From positions 7,651,527 through 7,715,526 of the forward strand of contig JAPWDM010000013.1 of the NCBI GenBank assembly GCA_035578155.1: DNA of 64,000 nucleotides, read 5' to 3'. Source of the stretch: Brachynemurus nebulosus (Eukaryota > Arthropoda > Insecta > Neuroptera > Myrmeleontidae). The notes beneath the pieces were generated by a model. That model did no database searches, was not told the origin of the DNA, and was given only the letters and a program-made list of their open reading frames with translations. Position 1 is the stretch's first letter. Every line of letters begins with the position of its first letter. Made by a program: the position numbers and the translations under genes. Below, in pieces: positions 36,748 to 49,904 of the stretch.

Positions 36748-37049
36748 GAATGTTTTTTAAGAAAAAGCTTTTACTTAAAAATGGGCTAAAAATAATAACT
36801 TTTGAGTGAAGTTCGAAGCAATTAGCAGCATAATTTACAAAAGCCTGAGGCGTTTAATTAAGTTTGGTAACTACTGTAAAGTAAAATAACTATATTTATA
36901 TCCAAAACATCCAAAACCGAAATAATTAATGATAACGTCTCAAGCTTTTATAAATTATGTTGCATATTGCTTCAAACTTCACTCAAAAGTTATTTTATTT
37001 TTTTTTTAGCCCATTTTTAAATAAAAGCTTTTTCTTAAAGAACATTTCT
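36748..37049. mobile_element. Foldback MITE
   Basis: Arms at 36748-36853 and 36936-37049 are inverted copies, sharing the 'gcttttacttaaaaatgggcta' and 'aacttttgagtgaagtt' blocks, around a spacer of about 80 bp. Indels in T runs account for most differences. The target duplication is unclear. Confidence 0.7.
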
Positions 37050-38713
37050 TTTTAATTTAATTTATTTAAAAATTTATCCTAATTTACAAAAAAGAAAAAA
37101 AATTAGCTAGTTTGGAACATATAATGATTTAATGTAACTGCCGAGCACAAAATTTAGACCGATATCGAAGGTGTAGATAGTTTTTTAGAAGATGCTGTGA
37201 TTATAATTTCGAACAAACTAGTGTTCACTAAGTCAACAAGTTGCTACAAATTTTTACCAAACTTTATTTGAACTGACAATTATTTTTGTTATTTAGACAA
37301 ATTTATTTTTAAATTAAAAAAAAAAGAATTCGATATTCACTGCTGGAAGGTAAATCTTGTTACGGACAAAATGTTACGGTTAATGCTTGAATTATTAAGT
37401 CTGAATTTTATTTGGCAAAGTGTATACTATAGTAGCACCTAATATTTCTGTATCTTGTAATGAGTGTTGTGTTGAACTAAATTTTAACTTTAAATCCCTT
37501 ATTTTATATCAAATAGCATTTCCAAGTTCTTTTTATTGTTTTTGGTTTTTGAATAAAACACGAGAAAAAAAGTTAAATAAGTTGAATTTGGTTAATTTTC
37601 GAAACTAGATTATCGTTTAAAGTGTTTTAAATTAGTTCTTGTTCCAGTTTCGCAACTATTGCATCAAATAGATAAAATAGAGTAAGTATATGCTTATTTA
37701 GTGGTTAGTTCAAATTTATAGGTTAAAAGCAAATTCTCAAATCATGTATGTTTATTAGGATGCTAAGAAGTGTAGGTCCGTAGTAAGCATCAGAAGAGAG
37801 AAGGAACTATAATATCAAGCTGTCGTCGAATCGTCATTATCGTGCCAAAACTTTTAAGGTTTTTGGAAAATCGTGACAAATTCTTAGCGAATCAAGTGAG
37901 TTTTAAGTTTTATGGAAGAATTGGCTTATTTTTTCGAAGAAATTCTCAACAAATGTAAATATTTTTGATTCGTAATCGCGTATCTATTCAAAAATTTTAA
38001 ACTATTTACACATTTTTCTGATTTTTTGGAGAAGTAGAGTGAATTTTAAAATTTCGTAGAAAGGTATGCTAGTTTTTTATGTTAGAAAATTTCACATAAA
38101 AGTCACATTAAAGGACACCTTTGGTCTAGCAGAGTGTTTCACAGAGGATACTCCGCAAAATTTTCGGAAGCACACCGAAAAATCTTAATGCCTGCAAAAT
38201 TTATCTTTTTTTTAAAAAAATTCCACGAGAGGAAAGGGATTGAGAATCGCTGACCTAATAGATCCATTACGTATTATATACAATTTTGTAGTGATTTTTT
38301 ATTTCTAGTGATTTAACAGAATTTGTTTGTAGTGATTTAACTGTTAGTTTAACTTTCAGTTAGTTCAATACGAAAATCTAAATCCAGTAGCGTGACTACA
38401 ATTTTTGCATTCTGGAGCGATTTGACTTAAGCGTCTCTTTTCAAAAGTCCATTTTCTCCCCAAAATACAGGTGACTAAGTCTCTAGAAACCTATTCTAAG
38501 AATCACCCGATGGAAAAACCAATTCGTACTAATGATAATAATGATAGTATAGTTTTTTTATATATTTTACGATGTGAGTGGAGGACTAGGAAATTGGGGA
38601 AGAGGGTAGGATATGGAAACTGTGCGCCTCTAGCCGTCTTATTAATCTATGTCGACATTTATCTGGAATTGGGTGAAGGGAACCTGAAGAAAACCATCAC
38701 AAGCACGCTCAGC
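37050..38713. other. No recognised feature
   Basis: No gene is recognised. The 124-codon frame at 38471-38845 runs into the family C element and has no recognisable domain. Confidence 0.4.
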
Positions 38714-38715
38714 TA

Positions 38716-39559
38716 CACGGAGAGAAAATTTATAGAAAAATTACTGTGCTCAGCACTACTATCGACGTGTAAAAGGCGAACATATTCAATTTTGTACGGT
38801 AAAAATATAAAAATTATAATTAAGCACAGAAAATTTAAAGGATAGAATGTTCTTTCCGTAATATTAGCTCCGTAAAATTCGTAAAACAGCACAGTAAAAA
38901 GTTCCATTCCCGACAAAAAAATATTTTTTAATTGTTTTTCTTACAAAAATTACCATGCTGTCTTATAATATTTCAAATGCTATCTGCTAATGGTAGAAAG
39001 AAAGAAAGAGAAGCTATCAACTCTGTCACATAGCGAGGCAGGCTGCAGAAGGTATCAACACAATCATACATGAAGGTCACATAGCCAGGCTGGTGTGGCA
39101 AGTAACATAGCCAGACTGGTCTAGGCTGGTGTGGTGTGGTGTGCAAACAGTATTCATTAGAATGTCTTACAGCACGGTCATCGTTTAATTCATCATTTTG
39201 TTACTTCACTATATTCAGTATTAGAATATATTGTTGCCAATCATTTTATATGCATCATGAAGAATCGAAGGTCGGAAAAGATCGATTTTTCCTCAGTGCG
39301 TACAGCCCAAGCAACATAAGGTTGCGGGTCAGATGCGCAAATGAAAGAGTACGAAATGAAAGAGTATTAAATTTTACCATGCTAGCATAACAATTTTTAT
39401 GAAGCCATGACTAATACTTTTTACTTTTTCAATTTAATAATATTTACATGATCGTAAAATATTTTTTACTTTGGTCGTCGATCGCGCACGCATTATAAGA
39501 GAGCATGGTAATTTTTCTGAAATTTTATCTACAAAAATTATATGATTTTTCTCTCCGTG
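38716..39559. mobile_element. TA-flanked MITE, family C copy C1
   Basis: The 844 bp element has identical 13-bp inverted ends, CACGGAGAGAAAA, and TA on both sides (38714-38715 and 39560-39561), a Tc1/mariner-type signature. Inside are a CAGGCTGGTGTGG short tandem region (about 39085-39140) and a block (about 39215-39350) that is shared with C3 but missing from C2. No transposase frame is present. Confidence 0.85.
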
Positions 39560-39561
39560 TA

Positions 39562-40918
39562 CGCGACTGATTTCGCGCAAATTCGTATTATCACATTTTT
39601 AACCATCAAAAAACTACCATCGGTGTAAATTAATGTAAAACAAAGACCCATATAAGTACTTATATACCTACGCAATTCATCAAAAACATACTAATCGAAC
39701 AATTGCAAAACATGTGTCAAATAACATAAATAATGATCCACGAATAATTTAAATTTAAATGAAGAGTTAGGCAAACGAGCACTCAAAGTACCTACAAACA
39801 ACAACAATAAACAACGTATACCGTCTTAACATAATAATTATCATCCTTCTCTAATTCCGTTCCAGTTCTTGTGATATATTACTATTATCACAAGAAACTC
39901 CACCGCCCCCCCGACCCCTCAAGAGTATCAAACAAGCACCCTAGTAGAACCCGATCCGCCCTCCCGACTTCATTTATTCATTTGTTGTTCATCATTCACC
40001 GATGTATTTCATTTATTTATCCTTTTTGCTTCCTTGATTTCAATTATTTTGTACTAAAGAACATCTGTGTTGTAGCTACCAAATAATACTTCCCGCCTTC
40101 CTTCTTGATCCTCACTCTTTCTTACCGATCGTCTTAATATTGATTGTTGTGTTTTACTATTTACAATTAGATGGAGATTAGTAAAATAGAACATAATTGA
40201 TAATGTTTCGTCAAAGTATTTATTAGGATATAGAAAGTACATGGTGGGTCATGTATTTGTTGGATATTGTTTCGGAAGTTCAAGCATTTTAGGCCAAATA
40301 TTTTAGTACAAACTGTTTTTTTTTAAAGTGAAAACCACCAAATTAGAGCGCTGACTGGTGGAACACCTCTAGTTAATACCTTCTAGAAGTTGTTAAAATA
40401 AAATTCGCAAAGCAACTTCTAGGGGATGCCGACTGGCTCTGTATCACGAGGTTGCACTATAAATTTCATGAATTTTGTTAAAAAGGTAATCATCCTGTAA
40501 AATTTTAGCTTCTGTATATTTTTTTCATGTTTCGATAGTCTATACCTCTAAAAATAACATACTAAAATTACAAGTACATATCTCAAATAGTTTTTGAGTT
40601 ACAGCCATCCGAAGAGTGGATTCTGATTTTCATTGTTAACTTTAAGGTATTATTGAGAAATGTATGAAGGTTGATAGTTCGGGAGTTTCTGGGCCTGGCT
40701 GCCAGTCACATGTTGCGGAGAAGCTAGACCCTGGCACATTTCAACGACTCATCTAGTGTTACTATGACCGTTATAGTGAGTACATCGTAAATAATTTTAG
40801 TAAAAATTCTCACTGATTAAAACTAAAAGGTAAAATTACAAAAAACTACATTTTTCAAATTTACTGCAGTTATAACTCGAAGATAAATCATTCGATCGAT
40901 TCGATTCTTATTGCAGCT

Positions 40919-40996
<78 letters not shown>

Positions 40997-42180
40997 TCGT
41001 ACCATATATCTTCGTTCCCTTTTTCCGATTGAATAAAAAATGTAATTTTCGCAAGCCAAAAACCATCAAATTTTCGCGCAGAATTTGATTTTTTTTAAAA
41101 AACTCCGCCATTTTGTTAAATTTCAACTTTTTTTCTTCGATTAAGGTTCACGGTACGGATCATATCTTCTTCATACCTTTAATAGGCTTTTTCATTTTTT
41201 TGATTTCAGGCAGTGTGAAGACCGCTATCACTGCAGCAGTGGAGGAACTTTTTTTTTTCGAGCCTTGGGAGATCTCGAATAACTCACTGAATTTTCAATT
41301 TTTTGGTCCAAAAATTTTATCATCTATTTATTATATATCAACGACTTACTGCTACTGTTTATGTGTGTGTCCTGATCTGATTGTGAGATTAAAGATTTGG
41401 ATTAGGATGAAGAAACTATATATGTATTTAACATACATTACCCGACCACAAGGGAATTGAGCTGCTCACCCTCGATGACCACCCGTTTCTAGAAAAATCT
41501 TGGAACCTAAACTTACAAGACCTAAGAAACACAGACACCAACCATCTTTAACCAATAAATATGTACTTAGAGATAATTTATTGTTGCACCTGATTTCTTT
41601 ATTTCTGTCCCTTCGAGTACTTCACCATGAACTTTGTAATATGTGATGTTTTATTTATCACAAAACCCTCACTCTCTCTACGAATACCACAAAACATTGG
41701 AACGCCATTCCCCTCTCACCCACGTCCCGTGTGTTGTTTCTTCATCAAGGGATTAGAGGAATTTATTATTATTTCGGGGTAAAATAAATAATTTTCGTAC
41801 ACGCCCATACACCTTTTATTTCTTCTTCTTCTTCCTCTTTTTGGAATTAACTTAAAAACAAACTTCTTATTGGTATTAATACCAAACAATATAGTTACAG
41901 CAATCGGATATGTACGTAGATATATAGATGGATGGGCACATAAAATGCGATGGATATTGTGTCGAGAATATAGGGATCTTGTCGCGTAGAATTTATCAGG
42001 GATAAACTCAATAAGTTTCATTATAAATATATCAAAAAAAGTAGATTAGTATATAGATAATATTTGGTAGGTAATATTTAATTAAAACTTTTAATTATAA
42101 ACATCATGAAAATGCCTTGGATTAAATTTTTTGATGTACTAGATTGTACATTGTAAAATTTTCCAATTTTTAAGTTTATA
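39562..42180. other. Mostly featureless; contains a (TA)n tract
   Basis: There is (TA)n at 40924-40994. Open frames crossing it are translations of the dinucleotide. Frames at 41113-41460 and 41716-42021 have no recognisable domain. Confidence 0.45.
40924..40994. repeat. (TA)n microsatellite
   Basis: About 35 TA units. It is not flanked by family A modules, unlike the tracts at 26700 and 54653. Confidence 0.95.
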
Positions 42181-42480
42181 TTTTAAGTGTGGTGATTTCA
42201 CCCCTTAAAAATGTCAGGATGCAAAAAATAAAGTTAAAATTGTTACTAGAACTCTGTATAGAATGTATATAAAAAAAATTTCATAAATTTTTAAATTTTT
42301 AAGTACACAGTTAAGAGGGTGGTTACACCCCTTAAAAGTGTATAAATGCGAAAAATAATGTTATATTTATTACAAGAACTTTGTAAGGTTTCATCATTTT
42401 TTAAATTTTCGAGTTCTCACTTTGAGGGGATGTATCACTCTTAAAAATCGTTAGCTAGTCACCCTCTACATACTTACTAG
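42175..42480 (+). repeat. Degenerate tandem repeat, about 110-127 bp period
   Basis: Three diverged units share the order GGTGATTTCACCCCTTAAAA, GCAAAAAATAA, and TTACTAGAACT-type blocks, at about 42191, 42318 and 42428; the last is partial. Confidence 0.6.
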
Positions 42481-42533
42481 CAATGTTTCAGACTTTTCTA
42501 AATTTTCGAAATCTTGCGGTTTCTTTGTTAATA

Positions 42534-43199
42534 CACGGAGAGAAAATTCATAGAAAAATTACTGTGCTCAGCACTACAATCGACGTGTAAAAGGCGAACA
42601 TATTCAATTTTGTACGGTAAAAATATAAAAATTATAATTAATCATAGAAAATTTAAAGGATAGAAATTTTATCCGTAATATTAGCTCCGTAAAATCTGTA
42701 AAACAGCACAGTAAAAAGTTCCATTCCCGACAGAAAAATATTTTTTAATTGTTTTTCTTACAAAAATTACCATGCCGTCTTATAATTATTCAAATGCTAT
42801 CTGCTAATAGTAGAAAGAAAGAAAGAGAAAGAAGGTATCATCGCTGTTGAAATGTACCCCACTCATACATGCAAGTCATATAGCCAGGCTGGTGAGTGGT
42901 GTGACGGCCGACACGACCAACTTGGTCGGACCAAGCACCTTGATTCATTAGACTGTCTTACAAACAGCAAACAGTAGTCATTACACTGTACATAAGAGTG
43001 TTAGCACATTAAATTTTACCATTCTGGCACAACAATTTTTATTAAGCCATGACTAATACTTTTTACGTTTCAATTTAATAATATTTACATGATGTCAAAT
43101 ATTTTTTAATTTGGTCGTCGATCGCGCACGCATTATAAGAGAGCATGGTAATTTTTCTGAAATTTTCTCTACAAAAATTATATGATTTTTCTCTCCGTG
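42534..43199. mobile_element. TA-flanked MITE, family C copy C2
   Basis: The 666 bp element has CACGGAGAGAAAA inverted ends, with TA at 42532-42533 and 43200-43201. It is closely similar to C1 in both terminal thirds but lacks C1's central block at about 39215-39350, so the family has at least two internal forms. Confidence 0.87.
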
Positions 43200-43201
43200 T
43201 A

Positions 43202-44360
43202 TATAAAATTATGGAATTTGCATTTTTACTATTAAAATTCAAAATTAGTACCTACACAATGTATTTAGTTTGAAATTTAAATTAGAAATGGAAATATCTT
43301 TAAAATGCCTTATAACATAAACTGGTTGGTTTTCGATAGATATTAAAAATTACGCCACATGATATTAGCCAATCAAAAACTTCTATACGTTTATTTAAAA
43401 ATAATTAGCGTTAGACAATCATTGCGTTCTTTTGGGACCTCTGAAAATATTCATTTTAAATTCAATGTTAATTAAACAAAATGACATGTGTGGCGTTGAA
43501 ATATTTAAACTTAATAGAGGTAACAAAATTTTGTATCATTATCATAGATTTAATTGATTCGAAAAAATACAATTTCTGTCCTAAAATATTTTTATGTGGA
43601 TACACTTAAGTCCTTTACAACTTACAACGAATCTAAAAGAAAACCAAATCCTGCCAAGTTTAATATTCCACTTGTAGTATAACGTTCATATATCGAAACT
43701 AATCTACTCTAATTTACTCGATCATTGATACGCAATTGACAATAGATGAACATCTAATGTAATCTATAAACCACAATAACAAGATCTATTATAAGTAAAG
43801 TTATTATTATTCCCTTTTATTCCTTTTCTTTTTAACAACTCCTTACGTTCCATGATACCTCTGTTGTTATACTCTCCTCTATAATCATATGTTTTTTTTT
43901 CGTTCTTTTTTCAACAGATACTTCAGTATAACACACTCCTATAAACACTGTTTGAAGAACTCCCGAGGATAGAAGGAAGTATTAAAGAATATACCAATGA
44001 CACATGTTCCCGTTACGAATTCAGTAAGTATTGACATTACGACCAAAAATATTATTTACACAAAGGATAAAATTGATCACAGACAATAATAAGGAACAGG
44101 CAAGAAAACCAAACGTACGTTATTCGTCTTTGATGTTCCGTTGAAAATCATTCGTTAGCTGAGTTCGAATTGTATATCGAAATATCGAATACAGGTTGTC
44201 AAGATAAAAGAGTATATAGATATGTGATATCGGTATCTGTTTCTTTGAGCAGCTAAATGAATAATAATTATTGGTTTTTCCTCTTAAAAAACAGAAAAAT
44301 ATAATGATTCTTCGGAATTCTAAATAGAAAAATTATAGTTATAAAGATTGATAAATAATA
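43202..44360. other. Featureless A+T-rich DNA
   Basis: No gene or bounded repeat is recognised. Confidence 0.4.
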
Positions 44361-44484
44361 TATTGTGCAATAAGTGCGGGAAATTGTCGATTGCTCACGA
44401 AAGCGAAGTTGAGTGCACGAACGTTAGTGAGGGCGCTCATTCGCTTGAGTGGGGCAATCGACAATCCCGCACGAGTTGCACATA
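44361..44484. repeat. Imperfect palindrome with GTGCGGGA(AA)TTGTCGATTGC arms
   Basis: Left arm TGTGCAATAAGTGCGGG then TTGTCGATTGC; the right arm is its inverse near 44450-44484. The centre holds GCACGAACG and AGTGAGGGCGCTCATT. It may be a small MITE or the end of a larger one. Confidence 0.6.
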
Positions 44485-44756
44485 CTATTTTTTTATTACG
44501 AATTTCATATACTTTTTTCTATTATTATCACTATTTTTGACATTTTTATTACTTTTTAAAATAATATTCTTAAGTGTACGTCTTTTTTTCTGACTTAATT
44601 ATCGTTTAAATTACTTTGTTGGTGGTTTCTATAGAAATAATTATCAAGTATTTATTAAATGAAAAATTAAGAGGCGGCTTTGCGTGTTTTGATTAAATTT
44701 TGCGTGTTTTATTGTCAATTTGCGTGTGGAAAGTAAATTTCCACTCGCAAAAAAGT

Positions 44757-44832
44757 ATGCGGGAAGAGTACAGTGGGCAAGCAGCTATTTTGCGTATAGA
44801 AATGTGTGCGCCAAGTTAGTACTTCTCCCGTA
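44757..44832. repeat. Short inverted repeat (ATGCGGGAAGAGTAC)
   Basis: ATGCGGGAAGAGTAC at 44757-44771 is mirrored by GTACTTCTCCCGTAT at 44818-44832. Just upstream, TTTTGCGTGT is repeated three times (44680-44730). It may be linked to the palindrome at 44361. Confidence 0.55.
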
Positions 44833-47306
44833 TGAGTAATAAAAAAAATTTTAAAACATTATCGATATTTTAATATTGCTGTAGAAACAAATAAAAGCTA
44901 TTTTTAGAATTTTGCTCGGAGCCTGAAAAATATGCAATTTAAACAATTCCAGTTTAATGTGAATATATATATAGAGGAAAATTGCCTTAGTTGGACTAAT
45001 GGACCCACATATGTTGAAAAAGAAAGAAATTTAGATCCGCTCAGCTGGTAATGGCTGTAGTTCTAACTCTTGCCGCTACATTATTGCTTACGTAATTACT
45101 TTCGAGACTTTTAGGGCGACAAAAAAGGGCGTAAGAAAGAAAATTAATTTTTTTAAAAGATTTTTCTTAGGTTTTGTTATTTATAATGAAAAAATTTCCT
45201 TGGATTTTTTTTTTGTTTGCCATCGGTATTTTTGCGGAAATAGACTTCCTTGGAATATTTCTGCTTTTTACTAATTTTTGATTTCTATTTTGTGACTCAA
45301 CGGTTTGACTTAGAGGAATTTCGACTTTAAATTCGTGATCAATCTCCAAAAATATTAACACAAAACGCACATTTTGAAGCTTTGGCGGGCATGGTTTCGT
45401 TTAATTTTACCATTGTTTACCAGCATTACATGCAACTCCACTAAAAAGGTAGATACTAAGTTGTCTAACAAAACAATTTTCCCCTACACTTTTATCTAAA
45501 ATAATAAAATATTCAAGCAGAAAATAAACGCAATATTATATTTTCTCATTTTTTCTTGCTTTTTGAGTGAAATATTAAACAAAACATTTAACATTTACAA
45601 ATATTTACAAATTTTAATATGGAAGATACAGCAAAAATATATACATAAAGAGAAATTGTTAGATATACTATACTGCTTGCTATAGAAATAATAATATTAT
45701 GGATGAAAATTCAATATTTTCTAACCTTTTGTCGACCCTCTATTTCGAGGAAAAGCCAATATTAATATGTAACAACACGAATAAATTAAGTACACTCAAA
45801 ATCGCTTATAATGATCACGATAATCTTGCTTGCAACAGCTAGAGAAGAGGGCTGAAGAGGGGGATAACTATTTTTCTACAGCGTAAATGTTTTTGTTGAA
45901 TCAAATTGTTGCAATCATGGTTGGAAAAACCATATCTACATCGTTAATGGATGAAATAGGCCCTTATTTTTAAGAGGTTGAAATATACCTCGAAAGGATT
46001 AAGAGATAGTGGAAAAGGTTATGCTGGAGGGAAATTGGATAGGAGAAAATTAAGGCAAACGTTCCTATAAATGTCTTGACATGTAAAATTTTATTCAGCC
46101 TTTCAGACAGTTGAATTAAAATTTAATTAAAACTTTAACCCATTTTTTTTCCAGGACCCAAATTTGTGTCCCTGTAAAAATTTGTAACAATAATTGTATA
46201 ATAGTTTGTCTGTTTGACTTGCTTTTACGCTTTAACCAACCGACTCTAAACTCGCGTAGTGAAGGTTATGGAAATAGTAGAAGGACATAAACTACATTTT
46301 ACCACGATAAACGTCTTAGGTATTTCCAAAGGAAAATGTTTATGGCTTACAAAAAGAATGAATGACGTCAAACTTTGGATATTTATTAATAAAAGTGTCG
46401 AAAAAAGAGAGAGACTACATTTCACCTCGGTAAAATATTTTGTGCCCGTGGGAGAACGTATCCAAAATTTAATTTATAGTCAAAATTTCAAATACCACAT
46501 CGACAAGCTAATGTTAAGTTACTTAATTTCCCTATAAATATCTTCTAATTTTTATTATCTTTGTGTTCGTTCGTTGTAAATAATTTTGACTGTACTATCG
46601 ATACCAAACTTAAAGCAAAAAGAAACACAAAACCCAATAATAATAACCATACAAAGATTATATTTATCATTATTATTCTTCTGTTTACCCGTCAAACAGA
46701 TTAAATTGCGAAAAGAGAGTCTAATGGTTAACTTATTTACTGCTTGGTCGTCAATGCCACAGCAGCCTGCAAGTCTGTACAATGCCAATCATTCATAAAC
46801 AACAAAACAAAACAATCGATGCAACAAAAAAATAAGCTAATCGGCAAACAATATTATATTCCGGGAGTTTAAAGCGACTGTTTATTTTACATCTTTGTCT
46901 TCTGATTTAAATGTAAACAGTCGAGAAAGTAGATAGAAAGAGATACAAACAAATTGAATCCCGAATTAATGCTGTGTGCTTTGTTTACATATTTATTTAT
47001 TTGTGTATGTATTTGTTCTGAATAATATTTTTTGAATAATTTCCACAAAGAGTGGATTTATTTTTCATTTTGACCTTTATTTTAAATTTAATGAAAGACA
47101 ATAACAGAAGTTACAAATAAAGAAGAAATATATGCGTAAATACTTCAAAAAACACTTTACAAAAGTAGAAATTAACTAACTATAAAGAGTGATGTAACAT
47201 AGGAATATCAAAAGATGTCTTTCTTTTTTTTTTTAAATTTTATTTAAACGTTAACAATCATGGGGAGTTATGACGAAACGCCCAATTAATAGATCAATTA
47301 CTGTTG
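44833..47306. other. No recognised feature
   Basis: A 92-codon frame at 46259-46537 has no recognisable domain. No bounded repeat is recognised. Confidence 0.4.
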
Positions 47307-47419
47307 TAAGGTACATAAACTAATATAGTTTGTTCTCTGTCTAAGCACAATAGATACCACAGGTGTTTGGTGTGTTACATAAAACGTAATGTGAGGACAA
47401 CGTTTGTTTATGTACCTTA
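47307..47419. repeat. 113-bp inverted-repeat unit
   Basis: TAAGGTACATAAAC (47307-47320) and its exact inverse GTTTATGTACCTTA (47406-47419) bound a short segment, like a very small MITE with TA at its ends. Confidence 0.55.
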
Positions 47420-48486
47420 TTGGTGTACATTTTGAAACCAGAAGATTTTGAAGTAAGAAACCTGTCTTTGTTTACGCAGGTGGAGTGGGTAAAATAAATC
47501 AACTCACTGGCCTATGGTTCATAAGACACATGTATTTGACGGACGGCGATTTTAAAAGGCGTTTCTGCGCATCTCTCAGTTCATTTTCTTTCGGATATGG
47601 TCAGGTTTTACTTGACGTCGAATAGCGTAGGTGGCCGTCAACGTGTTAGAACTTCTTTAGCGGTGGTATAGTAACAGAAGTCACTATACAGAGGTGAATC
47701 GAGTCGTTAGATTAAGGACAAGTCATCTATACTTCTCTTTGAATGGGAGGTCCGGAAGGATATTGTGCAGTAACCCCGTTACGTATGAACCCAGGCTTCG
47801 TTGATGAAGTCAATTAGGTTTCCTACGCACTTCTAATGAATTGCCGTAAGCGTTATATCCTTCTCAGTGTTGAGTGTCGAATCCAAATCAATGTCTCTCA
47901 TTGAAATAAAAAGTAGTGGACTGTCTTATACTACATTCTATATTTCGTGGATACTGGTCTTGCCCTATCCTTCCCTAAGTGTATAGTAAGAAAAACCGCT
48001 AAAGCTTTCGCCCATTTCTACCCGGTAATAGAATTTCGGTGATAATCTTATAAAGGATTTCCTTTGATATGCAACCTCGTATATCTCTATTCTGCAGAAT
48101 TTATCCATATTGCAGTTATCTCTTTTAGCATGGCCCCAGTAATTTTCCATTTCGCAGTTCTTCTTGCATAGCAAGTTAACGAACTTTCTCTTGGCCATTA
48201 ACTCCTACGCAACCTGGTTAATTATATCAATGAAAGTCCATTCTGCTTACCCAGTTCCAGTAGAAAGACTGTCCAATTAATTTAAAGCATGAATATATCT
48301 AAATAATTCATTTCCTCCATCAGAAGATGTTGTAGCACTGAAATATTCGACGTCACATGGATGATATTAACTGTTACAGAACCTTTCTCCAAATTCCCCA
48401 CAGTTTCACCTAGAAAAACAGCGTAGTCTGAATCAAAATGTACAAAATGGATCGTGTTATAATTAATGAAACAATTTTCAAACGAT
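47420..48486 (-). pseudogene. Possible decayed gene in a less A+T-rich stretch
   Basis: Base composition here is visibly richer in G+C than its surroundings. The minus strand has two open stretches, 48506-48282 and 48198-47965, in different frames. The second continues downstream past several stops with long open runs, and contains cysteine-rich text (LLCKKNCEMENYWG). I recognise no family. The stop spacing is only slightly better than chance for this composition, so a degraded exon cluster or an unrelated repeat are both possible. No functional claim is made. Confidence 0.25.
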
Positions 48487-48492
48487 ATATTA

Positions 48493-48658
48493 AGGAGTCT
48501 CCACATTCTCGCCGAGGTTGGACGAGGTTCCTCGTCGAATTCCTCGCTGAGGTTGGCTCAGCCATATGAATAGCATTAAAACACCAACCGCGAGATACAA
48601 CGAAATGATCCTCTACATTCTCGTTTCGTCCAACCTCGGCGAGAATGTGGAGACTCCT
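48493..48658. mobile_element. PIF/Harbinger-like MITE with perfect 33-bp inverted ends
   Basis: The first and last 33 bases are exact inverse copies, beginning AGGAGTCTCCACATTCTCG and continuing through CCGAGGTTGGACGA. TTA flanks both sides (48490-48492 and 48659-48661). The short interior repeats CGAGGTTCCTCG and CCTCGCTGAGG motifs. Perfect ends and target sites suggest a recent insertion. Confidence 0.9.
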
Positions 48659-48995
48659 TTAGGCCAGTTGATACCAATTATTTAATCACTATATAAATAC
48701 AATTATAATAGATATTAATAATCATTTTATAATTAATTACGAAATTTCATATTTGAAATCATTAGAACTATATCAATGGTTTAATTAAAATGACAAGGAT
48801 GCGGTATTTGCGATCGTTTGTTTATTTATTTGTTAATAATATAACACATAGAGTGCACTCTAGTGGGCACATAGTTTGTCGTAAATAATTGGGGTGGAAC
48901 TTTATAATTATTATGATTGGTTAAAACCCAACGTATATCAGTGTACTGTGATCACTGATCAGTTTCATAATAAACGCGATTAAATATATACATAT

Positions 48996-49712
48996 TGCTT
49001 CCGAGACTACTAAAGTAGCGGAAGCATTGTGATCACTTTTGAAAAATAAAAAATTTTTTCTCTCCAAAATCAAATTTTTTACGCACATTTTACGTTTTAG
49101 AGCTTCCTGAACAATTTTGGTTTGGGCTGTCCGTCTGTCTGTCCGTCTGTGTGTCTCCAATTTTGCACCAAGTGGCATAACTTCCGAACTATTCGATTGT
49201 TTTTAATGAAATTTTCAGAAATTATGCAGTTTGGCTCCGCGATGGTCCCCTATGAATTTAATCAAAATCGGAGTAACGGTAGCAACGCCGCTACCATGTC
49301 ATTCCAAAATTGCACCAAGTGGCATAACTTCGGAACTACTCAATTCTTTTTTATGAAATTTTCAGAAATTATGTAGTTTGGTTCGTATATGGTCCCCTAT
49401 GAATTTAATCGAAATCGGAATAACGGTAGCTACGCCGCTACCATGAAGTCCCATTAAATGTCAATATCTTATTTACTGCTAGTCCTATCTCCCTCAAATT
49501 TTTAGGTATATTGGGGGTTAGTTTCTAAAATATTTTTGCTATTATTTTATAATTTAGCCTTTAAGTCTTTTGAGTTACAACAGTTTTTTATAAACTTCAA
49601 GGCGAAAATATAATTTCACGGTATATAATATATATATTTGGTAGAATACTGTTTTAAAGCCTTTTACGACTACGAGGAAGCTGTGTGCCCACCCTATTGG
49701 CAGCGTATTTTT
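48996..49712 (+). repeat. Family B dispersed repeat, copy B2
   Basis: It differs from B1 by only a handful of substitutions and small indels across about 717 bp. Structure is as in B1: terminal hairpin, CTGTCCGTCTGTC tract, duplicated ~145 bp segment with GGTAGC/GCTACC hairpins, and a GGCAGCGTATTTTT end. Confidence 0.87.
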
Positions 49713-49904
49713 AAGAGTGATTTTAAGAGTGAAATCAGCGAAAAATATTCCATATTTATTGTATTTTGAAAAAAATTGTTGTGTGCTTGCTAGACACGCA
49801 TTAAGTCAAGAGTCCGTAGCTCAGTAGCTGACAAAAAAAATTTCAATATCTTCATCAATAGCTTTATTTCGCTCCAGACTGTAAAGAGAAAACTTTTCAT
49901 AGAA

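Noticed and set aside
38471..38845. 124-codon plus-strand open frame
   Set aside because: Its last third is the terminal part of family C and the rest has no recognisable domain or sign of splicing.
40823..41126. Open frames with long Tyr-Ile runs
   Set aside because: They are translations of the (TA)n tract at 40924-40994.
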